NCBI RefSeq assembly: GCF_014204715.1
Contig: NZ_JACHLY010000001.1
Location: forward strand, 744,001 to 808,000
DNA: 64,000 bases
Source of the DNA: Streptomonospora salina
GTDB taxonomy: Bacteria; Actinomycetota; Actinomycetes; Streptosporangiales; Streptosporangiaceae
Reading direction: 5' to 3'
A program made the translations under genes and the position numbers. Position 1 is the stretch's first letter. Every line of letters begins with the position of its first letter. Below the pieces are notes generated by a model. It had not been told where the DNA came from. It did no database searches and saw only the letters and a program-made list of their open reading frames with translations. This document shows, in pieces, positions 26,557 through 33,944 of this stretch.

Positions 26557-27402
26557 TTACAGCCGCGCGGCCGCGACCGCGGTCCCGGTGAGCCACTCGG
26601 GAACCGGCTCGTAGGCCAGGACGTCGAACGGCACCTGGACCGCGCCCGCCGCCACGAGCCACGTCCGGATTTCGTGGGCGCCGTTTCCGGCGGCGTCGAT
26701 CTCCTCGGCGGTGTAGGAGAGGAGGCGGTTCTCGTCGGCGTTCTCGAACCGGTCGATGAATTCGCGGTCGAACTCCTCGTTGACCTTGCCCGACTCCGGA
26801 AGGCCCACCCAGTGGGACAGGCCGCCCGTGCCGACGACGACCACCCGCTGGGCCTCAGTCTGCGCCTCGACCGCGCGGCGGATCATCCGTCCGAAGTCGT
26901 GGCAGCGGCTCACGGTCGGCCAGGGCGGGTTGACCCCGTTGACGATGATGGGCACGAGGGGGTATTTCGACTCGGGATCGAGGTGTTTGAAGGGGACGCA
27001 GAAATTCTCGTCGAACTCCAGTCCGCCTTCCACCAGGGCGGGGTCGAAATCCGCCTGCAGGGCGAACTCGTACACGTGCCGGCCGAGTACGGAGTGTCCG
27101 GGGTACTGGCGCTGCGTGACGTTGAGGAATTCCCCCATTTCCTTGGTGACCGGCCCCAGATACGAGTCGCTCGTCGCGACGGCGAACGCCGGGAGGTTTC
27201 CCAGGTGGAAATTGGTGAAATGCTCGACGGATACGGCGATGATCGCGTCGGGCGCGAGTGCGTCGATTCGCTTCTGAACCTCGGTGAACGCCGATTCCAC
27301 CGCCTCGCGCTTAGCGGGCTCCGCACGTTCGGGCCATGCCGTGATGCCGGGTGAGTGCGAAGCGGTAAAGGCACCCACGACACGTCCGGTGGTCTCGGCC
27401 AT
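26557..27402 (-). CDS. class III extradiol ring-cleavage dioxygenase beta subunit (LigB-like)
   Basis: A 281-residue LigB-superfamily catalytic subunit. Predicted Fe(II) ligands are His16 (ASHSPG), His61 (VEHFTNF) and Glu244 (GAHEIRTW). The acid-base His197 (GLSHW) is present, all at positions close to those in Sphingobium LigB. It cleaves a catechol next to one hydroxyl (meta cleavage) using O2. Its ATG overlaps the ligA stop (ATGA). The alpha/beta pair as separate genes is the same arrangement as protocatechuate 4,5-dioxygenase and 2-aminobiphenyl-2,3-diol dioxygenase. The actual catechol is inferred to be the dehydrogenase product. Confidence 0.94.
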   Translation of the reverse strand: MAETTGRVVGAFTASHSPGITAWPERAEPAKREAVESAFTEVQKRIDALAPDAIIAVSVEHFTNFHLGNLPAFAVATSDSYLGPVTKEMGEFLNVTQRQYPGHSVLGRHVYEFALQADFDPALVEGGLEFDENFCVPFKHLDPESKYPLVPIIVNGVNPPWPTVSRCHDFGRMIRRAVEAQTEAQRVVVVGTGGLSHWVGLPESGKVNEEFDREFIDRFENADENRLLSYTAEEIDAAGNGAHEIRTWLVAAGAVQVPFDVLAYEPVPEWLTGTAVAAARL

Positions 27403-27653
27403 CAGTTCTTCTCCCCCCGTATCTGGGCGTAGTAGTCAGCACGGTCAACCTTCAACTGGATCGCGCAGAAATAGATCAGGTAGGGGTTGAACCCGCGCTC
27501 GTGCATGGCTTTGAAGTCGAGTCCGCGCATAGCCGCGCGGTCTCCGCCCGCGATACCGTAGGAATCGAGTATCGGGTCCGGGTCTGCGAGGTACCGTTCC
27601 GCCAGGTCCGGGTCCTTGCGGATATCCCACAGCAGTTTGTGGAGGCTGTACAC
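27402..27653 (-). CDS. extradiol dioxygenase alpha subunit (LigA-like)
   Basis: An 83-residue LigA-domain protein, the small helical partner that caps the LigB active site. It shows LHKLLWDIRKDPDLAERYLADPDPILDSYGI, the glycine-rich ALTPEE-equivalent loop, RAAMRGLDFKAMHERGFNPYLIY and a short tail. The GTG at 27653 is chosen because it gives the usual LigA length with an SD-like gaggaagg upstream. First gene of the dioxygenase operon; operator-like element C lies 160 bp upstream. Confidence 0.9.
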   Translation of the reverse strand: MYSLHKLLWDIRKDPDLAERYLADPDPILDSYGIAGGDRAAMRGLDFKAMHERGFNPYLIYFCAIQLKVDRADYYAQIRGEKN

Positions 27654-27812
27654 CGGATCACCTTCCTCGTTCCTCTGATGGCATTGCGTCGACACGGCAT
27701 GGCTGCGCCCCGCCAGTCGATATCCGCTGTGGACGGCCCTCCTGCCGGCTCGCAAAGCGCAAGCTCCGGGTTGCTGACCAAAGCCTAAGGAAATGCTGCT
27801 GCCCGTCGCGTT

Positions 27813-27826
27813 ACCCTTTCGGGTAG
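27813..27826. promoter_or_regulatory. operator-like element C (TACCC-N4-GGGTA)
   Basis: A perfect inverted repeat TACCC-TTTC-GGGTA, about 160 bp before ligA. On the minus strand it reads AACTACCCGAAAGGGTAA, sharing AACTACCCGA-x-x-GGGT with element A. Confidence 0.55.
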
Positions 27827-27941
27827 TTTTCCGCGAGGAGGCTGGCCGTGCTCCGGCGCCGGGCGACTCCGCGGGCGGCGCGGCGGGTTCGAGGCTCTAT
27901 TGCACGGCGCGGGGTTCGGGGTGATTGCGATCCGGTTGCTG

Positions 27942-28091
27942 GCCGGCCACTGCGACGTTGGCGGCCAGGGACGCGGCACTGCCGACGATCAGCAGGGGCC
28001 AGGGCAGCGCTCCCCCGCGCCGGCCCTGGCGGGCGTCGCTGAGCAGGGACATGGATGCGGCGACGATCATGCCGTCCGCCGACAGCGGGAA
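27942..28091 (-). pseudogene. DUF2637 protein fragment
   Basis: A 50-residue piece, LFPLSADGMIVAASMSLL then RGGALPWPLLIVG and SLAANVAVA, matching the transmembrane core of DUF2637 proteins. These are common on actinomycete plasmids and integrative elements. It lies in the same reading frame as the lanthipeptide dehydratase fragment just upstream, but the usual helix before it and the C-terminal domain are missing. Confidence 0.6.
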
Positions 28092-28169
28092 CAGGCCGGC
28101 GCGCCAGGCGGAGTCGGGACGTGCCGCCGCCGAGCCTGGTTCCTGGGTCCGGACTCCGGCATGGGCCCC

Positions 28170-28400
28170 GATGCGCATCGGGGCCCCGCCGACGAAGAGC
28201 CCGAACGGCGTGGCCCTGCTGTGCATACGCAGCAGGTAGCGGACTACCGCCCCCACCGCGCGCCGCACGCGGCGCGGCCGGACGACGTGCCCGGCACACA
28301 CCGCGTCGACGCGTCGAACCAAATGAGGGCTGGCCAACTCGACGGCTTCGACGATCGCCTCGTCGGCCCACACCTGCTGCAGCCACTCCCGCCAAGAGGT
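28170..28400 (-). pseudogene. N-terminal fragment of a lanthipeptide dehydratase (LanB type)
   Basis: About 77 residues resembling the N-terminal domain of LanB-type dehydratases: WREWLQQVWADEAIVEAVELASP, then a basic stretch and VVRYLLRMHSRATPFGLFVGG. Full enzymes exceed 800 residues, so this is a scrap. No lanthipeptide precursor or cyclase is nearby. The frame runs straight into the DUF2637 fragment. Confidence 0.65.
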
Positions 28401-28522
28401 CGGCCGCATCCCCGACGGCGGGGAATGGCGCGTGCACGGCCGCGACTCCGCCCGGACACGAGCGGCCGACCGGGCCGAGAGCGCCGGGGCAGCGGGGCGC
28501 CGGGGCGGCGGGGCGGCGGGGC

Positions 28523-28640
28523 GGCTACGTCTACCTCCACTCCGCCGTGGACGGGTTCTCCCGCCTGACCTGCAACGAGGCACGGGGCGACGAGAAGGGC
28601 GCCGCCGCGGCCGCCTTCCTCGCCCGGGCGAAGGTCTCCG
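28523..28640 (+). pseudogene. IS481-family transposase fragment
   Basis: A 40-residue stretch, GYVYLHSAVDGFSRLTCNEA then DEKGAAAAAFLARA, matches the start of the IS481 DDE catalytic domain, including the first Asp of the triad (VDGFSRL). Sequence on both sides does not continue the transposase. No terminal repeats found. Confidence 0.65.
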
Positions 28641-28647
28641 CTACGGG

Positions 28648-29427
28648 TCACATAGGCACGACCGCGGTCTTTCCGCCGTCCACAGTGAGCGTCGCGCCGT
28701 TGATGTAGGAAGCCTCGGGTGACACGAGGAACCGGACAGCGTTCGCGACGTCTTCGGGGGCTCCGCCACGTCCGGCAGGCAGCGAGGCGAGGTAGGTCCC
28801 GTACATATCGCGGATGCCCTCGTTCGCCGGGCTGAGGATGAACCCGGGATCGACGGAGTTGACCCGCACTCCGCGGGGACCGTATTCCGCGGTCCACGAC
28901 TTGGTCATCATGGACAGCGCCGCCTTCGAGGCCTGGAAGGCGGCCGTGCCGGCAGCGGCCATCGAGGTGCTCAAGCTCCCCACGTTGACGATGGCTCCTC
29001 GACCGCGTCCGGCCATCGCCGGGGCGAAGGCGCCCGTCAGCATGAACGGCGCCTTGGCGTGCAGGTTGAAGGCCGCGTCATACGTCTCTTCCGGAGTGGA
29101 CTCGGTCGGCGCGAAAGCCCCTCCCCCGGCATTGTGCACCAGGACGTCGAGCGGTCCGTCGATGACGTCGCGAACCTGCGCCACCAGACCGCGCACCGCT
29201 GCGGAATCGCCGAGGTCGGCAACCGGATCGAAGGCGCGGCCACCGGCGGCCTCGACGGATCGGCGCGTCTCGGCGGCCCGGTCCCGATCACGACCCGTGA
29301 CGATGACCGAGTACCCGTCCGCGGCCAGGCCGACTGCCGTCGCATGACCGATTCCGCTTGTCGAACCGGTCACCAGTGCCCACGAAGAACCTGGTGCGGA
29401 GACCCTCGAGTGGCTGTGCTCGCTCAT
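28648..29427 (-). CDS. SDR family oxidoreductase with Tyr-to-Phe in the active site
   Basis: A 259-residue short-chain dehydrogenase with all family landmarks: TGSTSGIG (20-27), HNAGGG (98-103), Ser151 in NVGSLS, and Lys168. The catalytic Tyr of the YxxxK motif is Phe164 (AFQASKAA; codon TTC). Without that Tyr normal hydride transfer should be impaired, though some SDR-like proteins keep other roles. The C-terminal motif GATLTVDGGKTAV is intact. SD-like gagaggaac upstream of the ATG. It stands alone beside gene remnants and points to the catabolic operon's promoter region. Confidence 0.88.
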   Translation of the reverse strand: MSEHSHSRVSAPGSSWALVTGSTSGIGHATAVGLAADGYSVIVTGRDRDRAAETRRSVEAAGGRAFDPVADLGDSAAVRGLVAQVRDVIDGPLDVLVHNAGGGAFAPTESTPEETYDAAFNLHAKAPFMLTGAFAPAMAGRGRGAIVNVGSLSTSMAAAGTAAFQASKAALSMMTKSWTAEYGPRGVRVNSVDPGFILSPANEGIRDMYGTYLASLPAGRGGAPEDVANAVRFLVSPEASYINGATLTVDGGKTAVVPM

Positions 29428-29762
29428 TTCTGCGTTCCTCTCACATTCCTCATCGGAAGATCACGCGGACGATCCACGTGATCGTTCTGCTCTGCAGATG
29501 TTTCAGCCCTGGGGTTCCCGCGATTCAGCCCCGTACGGGCTGACGTGGAGTGATCCCGATCCGTGCCGCAGGGGCTCTGGCGACCTGCAACACCCATGAC
29601 AACCACCATCGGCCCCACAGCGCCGCCGGCGATCGACCTCCGGCCTCACGTCTGCACGGCTCGGTCGGCGGGGCCGGGGCAATCCGCCCGGAGCGGCTCC
29701 GGAGGGCCCCGGTCCGACCGAACCACGTGCGGGACTGCGGGGAACATGACGGGTCTGAAGCG
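29428..29762. other. intergenic, no gene seen
   Basis: A 335-bp gap between the SDR start and the flavin oxidase stop, both on the minus strand. It should contain the SDR promoter. No coding or repeat structure recognised. Confidence 0.4.
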
Positions 29763-31127
29763 CTACGCGGGCACGTCGGGCAAGGGAAGCGGGGTGGCGG
29801 TGAAAACGCGATCCGGGTCATAGGCGTCTTTGGCGGCCACGAGCCGATCCGCGTGGGTGCCGTAGGCGTGGGCGATCTGCTCGTGCTGCCCCGGGGCGAG
29901 AAAGTTCGGGTAGCCGCCGGGGAGGGCGTGGGGTGCCACGTCAGTGCTCACGCCGTCGACCCACTTCCGGTACGGCTCCGGGTCCTCGTCCGGCCCACGC
30001 CCGGCAGAGATCTCGAGTACGACGTGGCTCTCGCGCTGACCGAAGGCGGTGTCATCGGTACCGACACGTGCGGCGGCCCCGTGGAGCGGGCGCAGCCCGA
30101 TTCCCGCTCCCGGCCCTGGGCGCGCTTCCATCCGGGCGGAGAGCAGCCCGATGAGTTCGGGCGTCAGAGTGGCGACGGTGCGAGTGCGAATGTCCCAGTG
30201 CATTCCGTTGGGGACGTGCTGATCGAACTGTGCGAGCAGCTCTTTCTGGGACGTCGGAGCGAGGGTGTTGGCCACCGGCGTGCCCAGTCGTTCCACGGCG
30301 GCGAGCGCGGTGTCCGCTTCCTGCGGCGGACCCGACCAGGTGGGCACGGCGAGGAGGCAGGCTCCGATGTCGGGCATCCAGGTCATCTCGATCAGGACGT
30401 TCAGTCCGTCAGGTGCGCCGTCGATCAATTCCGCGTAGCGGGCGAGTACGGTCTGCGCCTCGTGCCGGTCGAAGACGATCGTGCCGCCGACGAGGCCGCG
30501 GTCGGAGTGGAGGCGGACGCGCATTGATGTGACCACGCCGAAGTTGCCGCCTCCGCCACGCAGCGCCCACAGCAGTTCGGGATCGTCGTCGGTCGAGACG
30601 AGGCTGCCGTCCGCCAGGACGACCTCGGCGCCGAGGAGGTTGTCGGCCGCCAGGCCGGCCGTGCCGGTGAGCGGGCCGTACCCTCCGGCGAGGGAGAGCC
30701 CCGCCATGCCGACGACACCGGCGGTGCCTGTGGCGAGGTTCATGCCGTGCGGCGCGGCGGCTGTCACGACGTCGGCGGCGCGGCTTCCGCCGCCGAACAG
30801 GGCCGTGTCGCCCGAGATGTGCACGTCGCGCAGATGTTCGAGGTCGAGGACGAGTCCTTCCTCGCGCAGCGCGCGGCCGGCCCAGTCGTGGCCACCGCCG
30901 CGCACGGAGAGGCCGACGCCGGACTCCCGGGCCAGGGTGACCGCGGTCGCGGCCTCCGCGCTGCTGCGGGGACGTACGACCAGTGCGGGACGCACCGCCA
31001 CGGCGGCGTTCCACAATCGCGACGCCTCAGCGTACTCACGGTCTCCGTGCAGATGGACGCGGTTGCTTCCCCATCTCTCAGCGAGCTGACGGGCCAACTC
31101 CCGAATGGGATCGACTGAAGACGTCAT
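29763..31127 (-). CDS. FAD-binding oxidoreductase (BBE/6-hydroxynicotine oxidase-like)
   Basis: A 454-residue flavoprotein with an N-terminal PCMH-type FAD domain (about 40-215) and a C-terminal BBE domain (about 405-450, YPNFLAPG and the DRVF ending). RGGGH with His80 is the expected site for covalent FAD on His. The second flavin-binding segment GTAGVVGMAGLSLAGGYG lacks the Cys used in bicovalent enzymes, so attachment is probably through His only. Family members oxidise amines, sugars or alkaloids with O2. No signal peptide seen. It stands near a catabolic island and could relate to it, but no operon links them. Confidence 0.9.
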   Translation of the reverse strand: MTSSVDPIRELARQLAERWGSNRVHLHGDREYAEASRLWNAAVAVRPALVVRPRSSAEAATAVTLARESGVGLSVRGGGHDWAGRALREEGLVLDLEHLRDVHISGDTALFGGGSRAADVVTAAAPHGMNLATGTAGVVGMAGLSLAGGYGPLTGTAGLAADNLLGAEVVLADGSLVSTDDDPELLWALRGGGGNFGVVTSMRVRLHSDRGLVGGTIVFDRHEAQTVLARYAELIDGAPDGLNVLIEMTWMPDIGACLLAVPTWSGPPQEADTALAAVERLGTPVANTLAPTSQKELLAQFDQHVPNGMHWDIRTRTVATLTPELIGLLSARMEARPGPGAGIGLRPLHGAAARVGTDDTAFGQRESHVVLEISAGRGPDEDPEPYRKWVDGVSTDVAPHALPGGYPNFLAPGQHEQIAHAYGTHADRLVAAKDAYDPDRVFTATPLPLPDVPA

Positions 31128-31291
31128 TCCCCTGACTTTCTGTCATGAGCGGATGGTTGTGAGCTGCCGGGTCGGTGGAAGCTACGACCGGGTCGACCTC
31201 GCTCCGGCGTACAGGCCGGCTGGAATCATCGGCGGCCTGCATCTGCTGCGATCGGACCGGGTGCACGCGTCTGTGCGGCACGATTCCGTGC

Positions 31292-32221
31292 TCACCCGGC
31301 GCTTGTCGCCGCACGCACGGCGGGCACGATCTCGTGAGCCCACCGGGAATGGGCCGCCTCCTTCTCGTCGGCGGCGTCGGCGCCCGAAAAGAACACGAAA
31401 CCGTCCGCGCGGTAATCGTCGATCGCGGACACCAGTTCCTCGGTCCATTGCTCGACCGTGCCGCTCAGCCACGGGATCCCGTTGCTGTCGACACTGCGAG
31501 TGGCATCGACCGGGGTGTCGGTGATGGTCCCGAACACGTTGTGGACGGTGGCGATATCGGACGGGTCCCTGCCCGCCGCGACCGCGGCCTTGTCGATCAC
31601 CGCCCGACTTTCCGCAACCGGGTCGCTACGCCAATTCTGGGCGCCGGCCGGCATCCAGGCGTCGGCGAGCCTTCCGGTGACCGCAAGCGATGCGGGCCCC
31701 ATGGACCCGCTCCAGATCGGCGGCGTGGGCACCTGAGCGGGCGCCAACTTATCGACCTGGTAGAACTCGCCGTCGAAAGTCACCGGGTCCCCGCCGCCGG
31801 TGAGTGCCTTGAGCAACGTGATGCCCTCGGCGAGCATGCGCACCGCCTCGGCCGGTGTGCGGGGCTCGACCCCGAGCCTGACGATGTCGTCCCAAAAAAC
31901 GCCCGCGCCGATTCCCAGCTTGATCCGGCCGCCGGACAGGGCGGACAGTCCGCTGACGGTCCTGGCCAGCGTCGGCGCCGGCCGACACGGAAGGTTGGTC
32001 ATGGTCACCACTCCGGCCACGCTGGTCGTCGCCCCGAGCACGAATCCGAGCGTGGCGTAGGCGTCCAACTGCCCGCCGTGGTACGGGTGATCGGTCACCG
32101 TGACCACGTCCAGTCCGGCGCGATCTGCCATTCGCGCGTCCGAGACCAACTGATCGGAGTCGCCCGGACTCTCTTCCACTCCGTTGAACCCTGAATCAAG
32201 CCCTATACCGAAAAGAGCCAT
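31292..32221 (-). CDS. LLM class flavin-dependent oxidoreductase
   Basis: A 309-residue luciferase-like TIM-barrel enzyme, probably F420- or FMN-dependent. Features: DVVTVTDHPYHGGQLDAYATLGFVL (the family's DH motif near residue 43), VTMTNLPCRPAPTLARTVSGL, GRIKLGIGAG and PIWSGSMGP. In actinomycetes many such enzymes use F420 to reduce or oxidise small molecules; the sequence does not settle which. Excellent SD (aggagg, six bases). A TetR gene lies 0.7 kb away on the opposite strand. Confidence 0.9.
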   Translation of the reverse strand: MALFGIGLDSGFNGVEESPGDSDQLVSDARMADRAGLDVVTVTDHPYHGGQLDAYATLGFVLGATTSVAGVVTMTNLPCRPAPTLARTVSGLSALSGGRIKLGIGAGVFWDDIVRLGVEPRTPAEAVRMLAEGITLLKALTGGGDPVTFDGEFYQVDKLAPAQVPTPPIWSGSMGPASLAVTGRLADAWMPAGAQNWRSDPVAESRAVIDKAAVAAGRDPSDIATVHNVFGTITDTPVDATRSVDSNGIPWLSGTVEQWTEELVSAIDDYRADGFVFFSGADAADEKEAAHSRWAHEIVPAVRAATSAG

Positions 32222-32626
32222 GCGTACCTCCTGGATAGGCCGGCTGGATCTGTCACAGCCCGTGTTTCTCCGCAGGCACAGTCCGGTACTCCGGGGTCAC
32301 GGCCCCGTTGCCGGAGCGGGTACGCATCCGCCCGCCGTCCCGGCCCGCCCCGCGCAGAATGAGCGTTCATTCATCAGCGATTTGAGGCTAGCAGCCAGGA
32401 AGAGCCGGATGAGCTCAGCGAGGCTCGACGCGACCAGCTCGCCGACGGAGGAACCTCTCCCCCGCCGCTGACCTGGATGCCAAGGGGACTATGTGATGAC
32501 CCACTTCTTCGAGGTCGACAGTGCCGAGGCTGCGGACGGCGCCCGCAGCGGCGTGCTCGACGACATGGGGATGCCAGCTGGGAGCCCGCCCTGCCGCGAG
32601 TGAAGAAGGCCGGGTGCACGCGCCAG
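32222..32626. other. intergenic region after LLM gene start
   Basis: A 405-bp gap with the LLM promoter (minus). A 35-codon frame at about 32496 with a plausible SD is seen but is not recognisable. Confidence 0.4.
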
Positions 32627-32760
32627 GTCAACACCAACCCGGTGGTGATCCGCCGCCTGGCGGCCCAGCTGCGCACGTCCGGCCTGGCCGATTCACGGCG
32701 GGGAGCGGGGGCGGGCTCGGCCCTCTTCGTCCGACCCGTCTTCGCCATCCACGAGGCCTA
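32627..32760 (+). pseudogene. Rrf2-family regulator fragment
   Basis: The frame reads VNTNPVVIRRLAAQLRTSGL then SRRGAGAG, matching the recognition helix and wing of Rrf2-type winged-helix regulators. The N-terminal helices and the Fe-S cysteine region are missing and the rest drifts out of similarity. A remnant rather than a gene. Confidence 0.65.
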
Positions 32761-32935
32761 CACTTATAAAACGGATTTCAGACGCAGGACACGAGCCGAT
32801 GCGTGGCAACCGATCTCCGCGGTCACCGACGGGCACCGTTCACTGGGATCCACGCCGGGGCGGTGAGAAAATGTGGATGCCACACCCGCCCACCGGTCTT
32901 CGTGAGATCGATTCCGTGAGGAGTGCAGCAGCGCC

Positions 32936-33490
32936 ATGGCGAAGTTGACCGAACAGCACCTCCGCGACCGCCGGCAGGCAATCCTCGAGGCCGCCGCGGC
33001 ACTGTTCGCTCAACAGGGGTTCTCGGATACGTCGATGGCCGACATCGTAGAGGCGTCCGGCGTCGCGACCGGGACGGTCTACCGCTACTTCGACAACAAG
33101 GACGCGGTCGTGATGGCGACGTGCGAGAGCGCGCTCGGCGTCCTTTTCGATGATCCGAGCGATAGTGAGCCCGTGCCGCTTGACCAGGCCATGAACGCGC
33201 TGGTGGCAGCTGCCACTACCCTGCGCCGCAGCCAGATCAGCAGCCAGGTGTGGGCCAAGGGGACGAGTTCGGCCCGGTTGCAGTCGATGATCGCCGAGCG
33301 ACACGTCCGGGTGTGCCGGTGGTTGGCCCGATCGATCGACCGGACCTCCGGCGATCCCGGTTCGGCGGCCCAGCAGCGGGCCGAACTCATCGTCTGCGCG
33401 GTGAGCGGCCTTCAGATGCGGGTGGCGTCCGGTGTGGAGGTTGACATCGACGCTTTCCGCGCAGGGCTGTTCCAGATCGCGAGGTCCTGA
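32936..33490 (+). CDS. TetR/AcrR family transcriptional regulator
   Basis: A 184-residue TetR regulator. The N-terminal helix-turn-helix (about 12-58) is typical: RRQAILEAAAALFAQQGF, then MADIVEASGVATGTVYRYFDNKDAVV. The C-terminal ligand domain is variable. An AGGAG lies about 11 bases upstream of the ATG, a little far. It is divergent from the LLM oxidoreductase across degraded sequence, so it may regulate that gene or itself. Effector unknown. Confidence 0.92.
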   Translation: MAKLTEQHLRDRRQAILEAAAALFAQQGFSDTSMADIVEASGVATGTVYRYFDNKDAVVMATCESALGVLFDDPSDSEPVPLDQAMNALVAAATTLRRSQISSQVWAKGTSSARLQSMIAERHVRVCRWLARSIDRTSGDPGSAAQQRAELIVCAVSGLQMRVASGVEVDIDAFRAGLFQIARS

Positions 33491-33499
33491 GGCCAAGCT

Positions 33500-33943
33500 C
33501 CCGTCCCAAGCCGGGCGCCAGAACCGGGGGCCGAAGTTGCCGCGGCGCAACTGTCCGCCCTGCGAGCCGTATCCACGGTCTCCTCGGTGTTCGCGCCGTT
33601 CTCCACGACCTTCGTACAGGCGGTCGGCCCAGCCTTGGACCTCCAGGTGGTGGCTGAAGACGGCGATCAGCGGCCAGCGCCGCCACTGCGGCAGGATGTG
33701 GGAATCCAGGTAGGAGCGGTACGTGGCCCGGGTGTTGTCGGCCAGGCGCACCTGAACCCACCACAGCTCGGTGAAGGCGCCGAAGGTGATCTCTTGCTCC
33801 TGGGGATCGATCCAGGCACCGGCGCGGACCCGGGCCTCCTGCTGCCGGCCCCGGTCACTGCACTGCCCCGCCTCACGGGAGCCGAACGGAGCTGAACCGC
33901 TCTCCCGCCTCGGGCACTGCACCGTATCGATCGTTATCGTCAC
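33500..33943 (-). pseudogene. decayed tyrosine recombinase (integrase) N-terminal part
   Basis: Residues 38-112 of the frame look like an integrase core-binding domain: RAGAWIDPQEQEITFGAFTELW, then NTRATYRSYLDSHILPQWRRWPL. About 20 residues later LRRGNFGPRFWRPAWDG, a segment normally found far downstream just before box II, follows directly. The catalytic core between them has therefore been deleted, and the C-terminus is gone. Together with the tail at 9228 this is the second integrase remnant in the window. Confidence 0.7.
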
Positions 33944-33944
33944 C

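Noticed and set aside
24055-27354. A 1,099-codon open frame on the plus strand opposite the dioxygenase genes
   Set aside because: Antisense shadow of high-GC genes with clear families on the minus strand; its translation is low-complexity and matches nothing.
27897-28583. Intact 228-codon gene
   Set aside because: The start of the frame is low-complexity Arg/Pro sequence and the two recognised parts are partial domains of unrelated families; treated as remnants.
32496-32602. A 35-codon frame starting MTHFFEVDSAEAADG with a reasonable SD
   Set aside because: No recognisable family and it ends abruptly in degraded DNA; perhaps a scrap, not callable.
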